Source: Chitinophagaceae bacterium UBA2793 (lineage in GTDB: Bacteria > Bacteroidota > Bacteroidia > Chitinophagales > Chitinophagaceae). From it: DNA of 7,269 nucleotides. Positions 1-6,258 of the stretch are shown in pieces. A model generated the notes under the pieces. That model did not search any database. It saw only the letters and a list, made by a program, of their open reading frames with translations, and was not told the DNA's origin. Both the position numbers and the translations under genes were made by a program. The stretch spans positions 14,057 through 21,325 of the forward strand of contig DEHT01000007.1 in the NCBI GenBank assembly GCA_002352045.1. The letters run 5' to 3'. How positions within the stretch are numbered: the stretch's first letter is position 1; every line of letters begins with the position of its first letter.

Positions 1-2867
1 AAAGTACGTTTCACTTCTACTTCTTCAAATGCCTCTACTATATCGCCCACTTTTATATCGTTGTAATTTCTAATCACCAAACCACACTCCATGTTGGAAG
101 CCACTTCTTTGGCATCGTCTCTGTAACGCTTTAAGCTGGCGAGTTCTCCTGTAAAAATTACAATACCATCTCTTACCAAACGAATGCGATTGTTGCGGGC
201 AATTTTTCCATCTAACACAAAACAACCTGCAACGGTGGCTTTATCGAAGCGGTAAGTTTCTCTAATCTCAACATTACCCAATATTTTTTCTTCAACAGTA
301 GGTTCCAATAAACCTTCCATTGCGCTCTTAATTTCTTCAATAGCGTTGTAAATAATAGAGTAGGTTTTAATTTCTATAGATTCGCTTTCGGCCATACGTG
401 CAGCCTGTATAGAAGGCCTTACGTTAAACCCAATAATGATAGCATCCGATGCGTTGGCAAGGGTTACATCGCTTTCGGTGATAGCACCTACGGCTTTGTG
501 AATTACGTTAACTACAATTTCTTCGGTACTTAGTTTTTGCAACGAGTCGCTCAATGCTTCTACCGAACCATCCACATCACCTTTAATAATTACATTCAGC
601 TCCTTAAAGTTGCCCAATGCCAAACGGCGTCCAATTTCATCGAGTGTTATATGTTTCTTCGCTCTCATGCCCTGCTCACGCAAAATTTGTCCACGTTTAT
701 AGGCTGTTACTCTTGCATCGGCTTCGTTTTCAAAAACTTTAAAGGTTTCACCCGCTTGTGGTGCACCGTTTAAACCAAGAATTAATACCGGGGTTGAAGG
801 TGGCGCATTATCTTCTCGTTGGTTACGTTCGTTGTACATGGCTTTTACTTTACCAAAGTATTGGCCCGATACAATCATATCGCCTTGAGACAGGGTGCCA
901 TTTTGAACTAAGATAGTGGCTACATATCCTCTACCTTTATCCAAAGAAGCTTCAATAACACTTCCACTTGCTTGCTTTTCGGGGTTTGATTTAAGTTCCA
1001 ATAGATCTGCTTCGAGCAGAATTTTCTCGAGCAGTAAATCTACATTCAATCCTTTTTTTGCACTTATTTCCTGGCTTTGATATTTACCACCCCAGCTTTC
1101 CACCAGTATGTTCATTCCGGCTAATTGCTCTTTAATTTTTTCGGGATTTGCTCCGTCTTTATCAATTTTATTAATTGCAAAAATCATTGGCACTCCTGCT
1201 GCCTGTGCATGTGAAATAGCTTCCTTGGTTTGAGGCATCACGGCGTCGTCTGCTGCCACCACTATCACCGCTATATCGGTAATTTTAGCACCACGGGCAC
1301 GCATAGCTGTAAAGGCCTCGTGGCCCGGTGTATCGAGGAATGTAATATTTCGTCCATCTTTAGTGGTTACTTCATAAGCTCCTATATGCTGGGTAATACC
1401 ACCGGCTTCGCCGGCAATTACATTTGCATTTCTAATATAATCGAGCAAAGATGTTTTACCATGATCTACGTGGCCCATAATGGTTACAATGGGTGCCCTT
1501 GGTTTCAAATCTTCGGGATCGTCAATTTCTTCTTCTTCTTCGAGCTCTGCTGCATCATCTACTCCAATAAATTCTACTTCGTAATTAAACTCACTTGCCA
1601 CCAATTCTATTACATCCGCCTCAAGTCGTTGGTTAATGGAAACCATTATACCAAGGCTCATACATTTACTGATAACATCAGCAAAACTTACATCCATCAA
1701 GCCGGCTAATTCACTTACCGAAATAAATTCTGTAACCTGTAGCTTGTTATTTTCCTGGCCATCGGCGCCGTTTTGATCGGCCATTTCTTCCCGCTTGGCT
1801 TTACGGTATTTTGCTTTCAGGCTTTTACCTCTACCGCCCGAACCGGCCAATTTTGCCTGGGTTTGTTTAAGTTTTTCCTGAATTTCTTTTTCGTCAATTA
1901 CTTTATCTTCTCGTTTGGTATGTGGTTGATGTTGACCTCCCTTGTTGAAGCGATTGCCGCCACCACCACGGTTTTGGCCACCACGATTATCGGGCATGGC
2001 AGGCCTTGGTCCACGGTTTTGTCCTGCTTGACCTTGTTGACCCTGACCTGGATGGCCTCCTTCTCCTGGTTTCTTTTGAATTGGTATGCGTTTGCGCTTG
2101 TGTTTTTCGTCGTCTCTTTTTGGCCTGGTATCATTGTTAACAGGAAGTTCAATCTTACCCATTATTTTAGGACCGGTTAATTTGGCTGCCTGAATATTTT
2201 CAATTTTTGGAGGCTCGGCAGGAGCCTCAGGTTTAGGAGTTTCTACTTTAGGGGCTTCCGGAGTTTTTTTGGCTATCGGTGTATCTTCTTTCTTCTTTTT
2301 AGGAGCTTCTACTTTGGGCGTTTCCTCTTCCTTTTTCTTAGCCGATTTCTTGGGTCGGGTTGAAGAGTCAATAGCATCTAAGTCTATTTTATCTAAAACT
2401 TTTGGCCCCGAAACTTCAGGAGCAGCAATTTTTACTTTTTCTGCAGCAGCGGCGGCCTCTGCGGCGGCTTTTTCGGCTGCTGCTTTTTCTTCGGCAGCTT
2501 TAATTGCAGCTGCGGCTTCGGCTGCGGCTTTTTCTTCGGCTTCTTTTGCTGCGGCGGCTTCGGCAGCAGCTTTATCAGCCTTTGCTTTTTCTTCTTTCTT
2601 TTTAATAGAAAGGTCTTCTTCGTCTTTTTTCTTTTTTGCTTCGGCTGCTCCTTTCGGAAGGTCTATTTGCTCGGCTTTTTGCTTGGCAGCCTTATCGCTT
2701 TGAAACTCTCCCTGCAATACACGGTACATGTCTTCGGTGAGCTTGCTGGAAGGCTTTAGGTCGTCGGCACTAAAATTTTTGGACACAAGAAAGTCTATCA
2801 AGGTTTGTGAACCTATGTTAAACTCCTTGGCCGCAGCCATCAACCTTGGTGTAGTTGTTTCTGACAT
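1..2867 (-). CDS. infB: Translation initiation factor IF-2 (nearly complete; last residue(s) beyond the left edge)
   Basis: IF-2 is the cytosolic GTPase that places initiator fMet-tRNA on the 30S subunit and promotes 50S joining. 955 codons are visible from the ATG at 2867. Residues 1-55 (MSETTTPRLMAAAKEF...) form a first IF2_N-like helical domain. Residues about 60-235 are a low-complexity K/E/A/P linker, and about 270-320 are Gly/Arg/Gln-rich. A second IF2_N segment begins near 378 (VTEFISVSELAGLM). The GTPase motifs are intact: G1 GHVDHGKT at 465-472, G3 DTPGH at 512-516, G4 NKID at 566-569 and G5 SAK at 602-604. Domain II, the IF2 core and the C-terminal fMet-tRNA-binding domain follow; the end (DIKVGDIVEAFEEVEVKRT) matches the usual IF-2 end, so only one or two codons plus the stop are missing. 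It is the third gene of rimP-nusA-infB, 93 nt after nusA. No frameshift is seen. Identification is certain. Confidence 0.98.
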   Translation of the reverse strand, partial: MSETTTPRLMAAAKEFNIGSQTLIDFLVSKNFSADDLKPSSKLTEDMYRVLQGEFQSDKAAKQKAEQIDLPKGAAEAKKKKDEEDLSIKKKEEKAKADKAAAEAAAAKEAEEKAAAEAAAAIKAAEEKAAAEKAAAEAAAAAEKVKIAAPEVSGPKVLDKIDLDAIDSSTRPKKSAKKKEEETPKVEAPKKKKEDTPIAKKTPEAPKVETPKPEAPAEPPKIENIQAAKLTGPKIMGKIELPVNNDTRPKRDDEKHKRKRIPIQKKPGEGGHPGQGQQGQAGQNRGPRPAMPDNRGGQNRGGGGNRFNKGGQHQPHTKREDKVIDEKEIQEKLKQTQAKLAGSGGRGKSLKAKYRKAKREEMADQNGADGQENNKLQVTEFISVSELAGLMDVSFADVISKCMSLGIMVSINQRLEADVIELVASEFNYEVEFIGVDDAAELEEEEEIDDPEDLKPRAPIVTIMGHVDHGKTSLLDYIRNANVIAGEAGGITQHIGAYEVTTKDGRNITFLDTPGHEAFTAMRARGAKITDIAVIVVAADDAVMPQTKEAISHAQAAGVPMIFAINKIDKDGANPEKIKEQLAGMNILVESWGGKYQSQEISAKKGLNVDLLLEKILLEADLLELKSNPEKQASGSVIEASLDKGRGYVATILVQNGTLSQGDMIVSGQYFGKVKAMYNERNQREDNAPPSTPVLILGLNGAPQAGETFKVFENEADARVTAYKRGQILREQGMRAKKHITLDEIGRRLALGNFKELNVIIKGDVDGSVEALSDSLQKLSTEEIVVNVIHKAVGAITESDVTLANASDAIIIGFNVRPSIQAARMAESESIEIKTYSIIYNAIEEIKSAMEGLLEPTVEEKILGNVEIRETYRFDKATVAGCFVLDGKIARNNRIRLVRDGIVIFTGELASLKRYRDDAKEVASNMECGLVIRNYNDIKVGDIVEAFEEVEVKRT
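2145..2408 (-). repeat. Pair of diverged decapeptide repeats inside the IF-2 linker
   Basis: Within infB, residues 154-163 (GPKVLDKIDL, 2408-2379) and residues 232-241 (GPKIMGKIEL, 2174-2145) are clearly related. Each is followed after a short, variable stretch by TRPKK or TRPKR. Between them lies a Lys/Pro/Glu-rich spacer with 'APK' and 'TPK' units. The repeats look like short linear motifs in an otherwise unstructured region. From memory, similar 'GKIDL...TRPKK' segments occur in IF-2 of other Bacteroidota, so they may be a family trait. Confidence 0.6.
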
Positions 2868-2888
2868 TCTTTGTTTTTAGGTAGTGAG

Positions 2889-2904
2889 CCTTGCTTTTGC
2901 AAGG
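2889..2904 (-). other. Short stem-loop in the nusA-infB spacer
   Basis: A perfect 6-bp stem, CCTTGC/GCAAGG, closes a 4-nt loop. It lies 22-37 nt upstream of the infB start on the minus strand. No T run follows, so it is not a terminator. It could affect ribosome access to infB or be a processing site, or it may be incidental. Confidence 0.35.
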
Positions 2905-2925
2905 TTGCTTCATATATTTATTTTA

Positions 2926-2951
2926 GGATAGAGCCCAATATTGCTCTGTCC
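2926..2951 (-). other. Stem-loop just after the nusA stop codon
   Basis: On the minus strand GGACAGAGC pairs with GCTCTATCC (9 positions, one mismatch) around an 8-nt loop, beginning 9 nt after the nusA stop. The sequence that follows is A-rich (TAAAATAAA), not a T run, so intrinsic termination is not expected and infB should be co-transcribed. Possible roles are RNA stabilisation or processing between the two cistrons. Confidence 0.4.
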
Positions 2952-2960
2952 TTCTTGCTT

Positions 2961-4211
2961 TTATTCCCGGTCAAATTCATCCTGCAATACTTTTCTCAAA
3001 TCGGCTATGGTTTCTTTTTCCAGGTCGGTTCTACGTTCTAATTCTTCGGTGGTTAAGTCCAACACAGAGCGGGCAGTATCGCAACCAACTCTTTTCAATT
3101 CGTCAATAATCCATGGTTCTATTTCATCGGAGAATTCTTCCAAATCAATATCAAATTCTTCTTCACCCTCTTCGTTGTCTCTAAATACATCTATTTCGTA
3201 GCCGGTTAATTCGCAAGCCAGTTTAATGTTTACCCCACGGCGGCCAATAGCCAGCGAAACCTGGTCGGGTTTCAAATACACATTGGCATGCATTTTTTCG
3301 TTGTCTAACTCCATGCTGGTAATTTTTGCAGGCGTTAATGAACGCTGAATTAATAGTTGTGTATTTGTGGTAAAGTTGATAACATCTATGTTTTCGTTTT
3401 TCAACTCTCTAACAATACCATGAATACGACTACCCTTCATACCTACGCATGCACCTACCGGGTCAATACGGTCGTCGTAACTTTCTACTGCTACTTTTGC
3501 TCTTTCGCCTGGGTCTCTTACAATTTTCTTTACTACTATTAAGCCGTCAAAAATTTCGGGTACTTCTATCTCCAATAATTTCTCCAGGAACAATGGACTT
3601 GTTCTTGAAAGAATAATTACTGCCTGGCTGTTTTTTAATTCTACTTTTTTTACTACTGCACGAATGGTATCGCCCTTTTTGAAATAATCGGCTGGTATTT
3701 GCTCCGATTTGGGCAACAACATTTCATTGCCATCTTCATCTAAAATCAATACTTCTTTTTTCCAAACCTGGTAAATTTCTCCACTCACTATTTCACCAAT
3801 ACGGTCTTCGTATTTTTTGATTAGAATGTTTTTCTTTAAGTCGTTGATACGGGCAGCAAGGGTTTGCTTACCGGCCAATATTGCACGGCGTCCAAATTCT
3901 TTTTGAATATCTACCGGCTCGTACAATTCTTCGCCAACGGTATAATCCGGCTCTATTTTAATAGCGTCTTTTAGTTCTATTTCGGTAAGGGTGTTGTACA
4001 AATCGTCGTCGTCAACAATGGTACGGCGGCGGAAAATTTCCAAGTCGCCTTTTTGATCGTTTACGATTACATCAAAGTTATCGTCGCTACCATATTTTTT
4101 ACGGATGAGTGTTTTAAACACATCTTCCATTACTTTCATTAGAGTTGGGCGGTCAATATTTTCCGCATCTTTAAACTCCTGGAACGAGTCAATTAAGTTA
4201 ATGCTTGCCAT
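2961..4211 (-). CDS. nusA: Transcription termination/antitermination factor NusA
   Basis: NusA binds RNA polymerase and nascent RNA, and modulates pausing, intrinsic termination and antitermination. The protein has 416 residues, normal for Bacteroidota and shorter than the E. coli form. An N-terminal RNAP-binding domain occupies about 1-130. An S1 RNA-binding domain spans about 136-203 (GEIVSGEIYQVWKKEVLI... ending VIILSR). Two KH domains follow: KH1 with its loop at GMKG (257-260), and KH2 with GRRG (323-326) in AIGRRGVNIKLA. An acidic linker (347-365) precedes one small helical helix-hairpin-helix-like C-terminal domain (about 366-416) in place of the two acidic repeats of E. coli. The start ATG at 4211 lies 48 nt after the rimP stop. 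It is the second gene of the operon. NusA is known to influence its own operon in some bacteria, which is relevant to the leader hairpin upstream. Confidence 0.98.
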   Translation of the reverse strand: MASINLIDSFQEFKDAENIDRPTLMKVMEDVFKTLIRKKYGSDDNFDVIVNDQKGDLEIFRRRTIVDDDDLYNTLTEIELKDAIKIEPDYTVGEELYEPVDIQKEFGRRAILAGKQTLAARINDLKKNILIKKYEDRIGEIVSGEIYQVWKKEVLILDEDGNEMLLPKSEQIPADYFKKGDTIRAVVKKVELKNSQAVIILSRTSPLFLEKLLEIEVPEIFDGLIVVKKIVRDPGERAKVAVESYDDRIDPVGACVGMKGSRIHGIVRELKNENIDVINFTTNTQLLIQRSLTPAKITSMELDNEKMHANVYLKPDQVSLAIGRRGVNIKLACELTGYEIDVFRDNEEGEEEFDIDLEEFSDEIEPWIIDELKRVGCDTARSVLDLTTEELERRTDLEKETIADLRKVLQDEFDRE

Positions 4212-4217
4212 AATATT

Positions 4218-4250
4218 ACCGGCCTCACTTCCACCCGGGCCGGTGCCGGG
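4218..4250 (-). other. GC-rich, mutually exclusive stem-loops in the rimP-nusA spacer
   Basis: The 48-nt spacer is far more GC-rich than the neighbouring spacers and can fold in two competing ways. One pairs ACCGGCC (4218-4224) with GGCCGGT (4238-4244). The other pairs CCCGG (4234-4238) with CCGGG (4246-4250). The two share bases, so only one can form at a time. They sit 7 nt upstream of the nusA ATG on the transcript, where a fold could limit nusA translation. The folds are visible in the sequence; the function is inferred. Confidence 0.4.
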
Positions 4251-4259
4251 ATTTTTGTT

Positions 4260-4715
4260 TTAAAATTTAATAAGAACCTTTGTTTGTTTTATGTTTGAAA
4301 AAGGTATTGCTACCTGTTTTGTTACTGCTTTTTTGCCCTTGCCTTCTGTAATTTCAAGGCTAATACTGTCTTCGGTTACATCTAATAATTTGCCTTCCCA
4401 TTTTTCATTTTCGTTGCCAACAACTTCCACCTCTCTGCCTTTGTTTTTAAGGTACTGGCGGTGTTGCTTGAGCGGCTCGCCCAAGCCCGGGCTTGAAACT
4501 TCCAGCGAAAAATCGCCATCGGGATAAATGCCCTGCTCCTCCATTTGCCTGTACAAAGCCCTATTAATTTTTATACATTTATCTATACCAAGCCCGCTAT
4601 CGGCATCTAAATAAATTTTAATATTATTGGTAGGCTTCACCTTCATTTCCACCAGAAAAACATCCTCCGTCAACAGGGGCTCCAATATTTTTTGTACTTG
4701 TTCTAAAGCTGTCAT
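4260..4715 (-). CDS. rimP: Ribosome maturation factor RimP
   Basis: RimP is a cytosolic factor needed for maturation of the 30S ribosomal subunit. From the ATG at 4715 the protein has 151 residues, the usual size. The N-terminal domain contains the conserved acidic segment YLDADSGLGIDKCIKINRAL (35-54) and the family signature LEVSSPGLGEPLK (71-83). The C-terminal Sm-like domain runs from about 88 to 151. An in-frame upstream TTG at 4790 would give 176 residues, but that codon is part of the -7 promoter box and the extra residues resemble no RimP N-terminus, so the ATG at 4715 is chosen. No good Shine-Dalgarno sequence is seen, as is normal for the phylum. It is the first gene of rimP-nusA-infB and is preceded by a hairpin-containing leader. 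Confidence 0.96.
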   Translation of the reverse strand: MTALEQVQKILEPLLTEDVFLVEMKVKPTNNIKIYLDADSGLGIDKCIKINRALYRQMEEQGIYPDGDFSLEVSSPGLGEPLKQHRQYLKNKGREVEVVGNENEKWEGKLLDVTEDSISLEITEGKGKKAVTKQVAIPFSNIKQTKVLIKF

Positions 4716-4732
4716 GCTTTGTTGAGTTTGAT

Positions 4733-4765
4733 AAAAAGCAGAAGGGAACAACCCTGTTCCCTTCT
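4733..4765 (-). terminator. Terminator-like hairpin in the rimP operon leader (possible attenuator)
   Basis: A perfect 11-bp stem (AGAAGGGAACA / TGTTCCCTTCT, arms 4765-4755 and 4750-4740) with a 4-nt GGGT loop is followed on the minus strand by GC and then five T (4737-4733). It lies between the predicted transcription start (about 4784) and the rimP ATG at 4715, so it is in the 5' leader, not at a gene end. The form is that of an intrinsic terminator with a short T run. Its position suggests attenuation of the rimP-nusA-infB operon. It could instead be a stabilising 5' hairpin. Confidence 0.6.
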
Positions 4766-4787
4766 TTCTGTTTCTTATTTCCGGTTG

Positions 4788-4819
4788 CAAATATACAGTG
4801 CCTATTTTTATATTCCAAA
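4788..4819 (-). promoter_or_regulatory. Bacteroidota-type promoter of rimP-nusA-infB
   Basis: On the minus strand there is a perfect TAnnTTTG -7 box, TATATTTG (4795-4788), preceded by a TTTG -33 box (4819-4816) with 20 nt between them. This fits the known Bacteroidota primary-sigma promoter. The predicted start is near 4784, giving a leader of about 68 nt. The box includes the TTG that would otherwise be an alternative rimP start. Confidence 0.75.
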
Positions 4820-5108
4820 CTTTAGAATAAAGTGCAGTTAGCTTCGAGCGACGAGCCTGTTTTAACGTGTAATAAAGTAAGCGGAGTGTATTAACTATCG
4901 GTTTTTTTACATCATAGCTTTTGATTCAAAACCTTTTTTTAGTGTTTGAGTTGAAAAAGTTTAAACAAAAGCTGTTATGAATGGGCTTACCGGGTTGCCC
5001 CAAATTTGATTGTAGGTTCGGATTCTGCATTTCCAAATTGCCCAACTTTCATTTTTTTCAAATAGCCCCGTTCCTAAAATTTTAACAGGCCAATCTGCAA
5101 ACCCTTAA
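4820..5108. other. Gene-free divergent spacer between the rimP promoter and the small membrane-protein gene
   Basis: No credible coding region or tRNA is seen on either strand. The stretch is AT-rich with T runs (4902-4908 and 5052-5058). It contains an inverted repeat AGCTTTTG (4916-4923) / CAAAAGCT (4966-4973) spanning 42 nt, and a small GGGC/GCCC stem near 4983-4999. A box at 5039-5055 is shared with the region upstream of typA (see the separate entry). A small RNA cannot be excluded, but no clear promoter-terminator pair supports one. Confidence 0.5.
5039..5055 (+). promoter_or_regulatory. Upstream box shared with typA (first copy)
   Basis: TGCCCAACTTTCATTTT lies 70 nt before the -7 box of the 5121 gene. 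The same word with one added G (TGCCCGAACTTTCATTTT, 7047-7064) lies 68 nt before the -7 box of typA. Same strand and near-equal spacing make a common binding site possible; no protein is known for it and chance is not ruled out. Confidence 0.3.
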
Positions 5109-5116
5109 TATCTTTG
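5109..5116 (+). promoter_or_regulatory. -7 box immediately before the 5121 gene; leaderless transcript predicted
   Basis: TATCTTTG matches TAnnTTTG exactly and ends only 4 nt before the ATG at 5121. With the usual geometry transcription would begin at about 5119-5123, leaving essentially no 5' leader. The -33 region is weak: TTTA at 5081-5084, with 24 nt of spacing. Confidence 0.6.
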
Positions 5117-5120
5117 CGCT

Positions 5121-5372
5121 ATGTTTAAAACATTATTTTTAATTTTTCTTTTTTACATGTTGTATAAACTGGTGTTTGAATTTATTATACCCGTTTATAA
5201 TGCCAGCAAGCGCATGAAAGACCAGGTGGGCCAAATGCAGCAAAAAATGCAGGAAGAACAGCAGAGAAGGCAGTTTGAAAGAGACGGTTACATTAAACCG
5301 GAGCAGCAAACCAAGCCATCTAACTCTAACCCTGCTGACAAGGATTATATAGAGTTTGAAGAAGTGAAATAG
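5121..5372 (+). CDS. Small membrane-anchored coiled-coil protein, DUF4834-like
   Basis: This 83-residue protein has one hydrophobic segment at residues 3-26, probably a single membrane anchor (no lipobox, no clear cleavage site). A charged Gln/Met/Arg/Glu-rich stretch at 29-54 is likely a short coiled coil, a Pro/Asn/Ser-rich linker occupies 59-72, and the conserved-looking acidic end is KDYIEFEEVK. The plan and the 'DYIEFEE(V/I)K' end resemble the Bacteroidota-specific DUF4834 family; this is recognition from memory, not a search. The topology puts the coiled coil and tail on the cytoplasmic side by the positive-inside rule (SKRMK follows the anchor). It stands alone, divergent from rimP and convergent with the barrel gene. 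The function is unknown. Confidence 0.85.
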   Translation: MFKTLFLIFLFYMLYKLVFEFIIPVYNASKRMKDQVGQMQQKMQEEQQRRQFERDGYIKPEQQTKPSNSNPADKDYIEFEEVK

Positions 5373-5439
5373 GGTTGCGGATTTAAAGGATTACACCCCT
5401 TACATAGATTTTTAAAATAAAATTATTGTTCAGGTAAAT

Positions 5440-5453
5440 TGGGCTAAAGCCCA
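5440..5453 (+). repeat. Palindromic hairpin TGGGC-TAAA-GCCCA
   Basis: A perfect 5-bp stem with a TAAA loop lies 67 nt after the stop of the 5121 gene. It shares a CTAAAG centre with the larger hairpin 21 nt further on, and the two seem to form one paired element between convergent genes. Confidence 0.55.
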
Positions 5454-5474
5454 CCAACATTAAGCTTTTTTTTT

Positions 5475-5509
5475 ATTGCCCCGGCCTAAAGACCGGGGCA
5501 ATGAATTTT
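5475..5509 (+). terminator. Strong hairpin, probable terminator of the 5121 gene and second half of a palindromic element
   Basis: A perfect 10-bp stem ATTGCCCCGG (5475-5484) / CCGGGGCAAT (5493-5502) closes an 8-nt loop containing CTAAAG. It is preceded by nine T (5466-5474) and followed on the plus strand by GAATTTTT. Read on the plus strand it is a plausible intrinsic terminator for the gene ending at 5372, although three bases separate stem and T run. On the minus strand the stem is followed by A9, so it is a poor terminator for that direction. Confidence 0.6.
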
Positions 5510-5569
5510 TATAACAATCAGCTTTTACAATAAAAATACTTTGGCCGAGTTGACAACACAATATGTACT

Positions 5570-5582
5570 TCTATTGTACAAA
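5570..5582. repeat. Left copy of a 13-bp direct repeat flanking the HAD/barrel unit
   Basis: TCTATTGTACAAA occurs here, 9 nt beyond the barrel gene stop, and again at 6894-6906. Each copy holds the 8-bp palindrome TTGTACAA. The two copies bracket the two-gene unit. One exact 13-mer pair could arise by chance in an AT-rich window of this size. Confidence 0.4.
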
Positions 5583-5591
5583 TGGTTTGAG

Positions 5592-6218
5592 CTAATTGAT
5601 GATAAATGTATAGCCTAAGCTTACAGATCCTCTTGTTAAGGTATAATTATGCTTAGCATAGGTATCCGGGGCGCTTAAATAGAATTCAAAATTTGACTTC
5701 TCTTTGATTAAATTAAAACCAAGTTGAACTTTTGATTGTTTTGAAATTTGATAATATACTTCGCTATCAAGCACAAAAGCATTGTTTACCTCGAAAACGA
5801 CATCTTTTATATGGTACAATAATACACCCGGGGAAAGCCGCAAACCCATCTCTCTATTTTGACTAATAGGGGTATGATAGTCAAATACAGCCTGTAGGGG
5901 CAAAGCAGCAAATGTTCTCTTGGTTGTGGTAAAATATTCTTCTTTAAAAAACAAATAGATTCCGGAAGACAAACCTGCCTTAATATTATTTGTCAACGGA
6001 TAAGTTGCAATCCCTGCGAAATTAAGATATGGATTTTCAAATTTTTTCGAGGAAAAATATTGTGCAGAAAATGTGTGTTCAGTATTTATGTAAGTTTTAA
6101 GCTTATCGGGCTGAACAGAAAAATTCAGTTTCCCGGTTAGTTCAAAATGAACTTTTTTCGTTTGAGAGAATGATATTATGGAAACTAGTAAAAGAATTAA
6201 GGTGGAAATTTGTTTCAT
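5592..6218 (-). CDS. Secreted hypothetical protein, probable outer-membrane beta-barrel
   Basis: From the ATG at 6218 the protein has 208 residues. An in-frame GTG two codons earlier (6224) is less likely because MKQ is the normal signal-peptide start. Residues 1-18 form a signal peptide (MKQ, hydrophobic core 4-15, then SFS|Q19), a cleavage pattern common in Bacteroidota. There is no lipobox Cys. The mature part has alternating polar and aromatic strands such as NIKAGLSSGIYLFF, MGLRLSPGVLLYH, SEVYYQIS and KVQLGFNLI, and ends GSVSLGYTFIIN, a typical last beta strand. The size suits an 8- to 10-stranded barrel. No named family is recognised. It begins 40 nt after the HAD stop on the same strand with no clear promoter, so co-transcription is likely. 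The function is unknown. Confidence 0.85.
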   Translation of the reverse strand: MKQISTLILLLVSIISFSQTKKVHFELTGKLNFSVQPDKLKTYINTEHTFSAQYFSSKKFENPYLNFAGIATYPLTNNIKAGLSSGIYLFFKEEYFTTTKRTFAALPLQAVFDYHTPISQNREMGLRLSPGVLLYHIKDVVFEVNNAFVLDSEVYYQISKQSKVQLGFNLIKEKSNFEFYLSAPDTYAKHNYTLTRGSVSLGYTFIIN

Positions 6219-6258
6219 AAGCACTACTGATTTTAAAATAAAATTAGGTAGATTCTTT

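Noticed and set aside
1898..2152. Minus-strand open frame inside infB
   Set aside because: It is in a different frame over the Gly- and Lys-rich linker of IF-2 and has no protein-like features of its own.
537..2703. Several plus-strand open frames (537-773, 1230-1709, 1773-2180, 2269-2703)
   Set aside because: All lie antisense to infB, whose protein is conserved throughout. Their products are Cys/His/Phe-rich or Ala/Ser-rich artefacts of the complementary codons.
2941..3542. Plus-strand open frames opposite nusA
   Set aside because: They are antisense to the conserved NusA coding sequence, with low-complexity Ser/Asn or Tyr/Cys-rich products.
4291..4527. Plus-strand open frame opposite rimP
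   Set aside because: It is antisense to a conserved gene, and its Ser/Pro/Leu-rich product looks like a shadow.
4716..4790. Longer RimP starting at TTG 4790
   Set aside because: The TTG is part of the -7 promoter box, transcription should start after it, and the added residues do not resemble RimP.
4624..4818. Minus-strand open frame overlapping the rimP start and promoter
   Set aside because: It is out of frame with rimP and begins upstream of the predicted transcription start.
5015..5025. GGTTCGGATTC resembling a tRNA T-arm
   Set aside because: No matching acceptor, D or anticodon arms are found at the required distances.
5475..5509. The strong hairpin as a terminator for the minus-strand barrel gene
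   Set aside because: On the minus strand the stem is followed by a run of A and not T, so it does not fit an intrinsic terminator in that direction.
6219..6224. GTG start for the barrel protein
   Set aside because: The ATG two codons later gives a standard signal peptide beginning MKQ, so the GTG is unnecessary.
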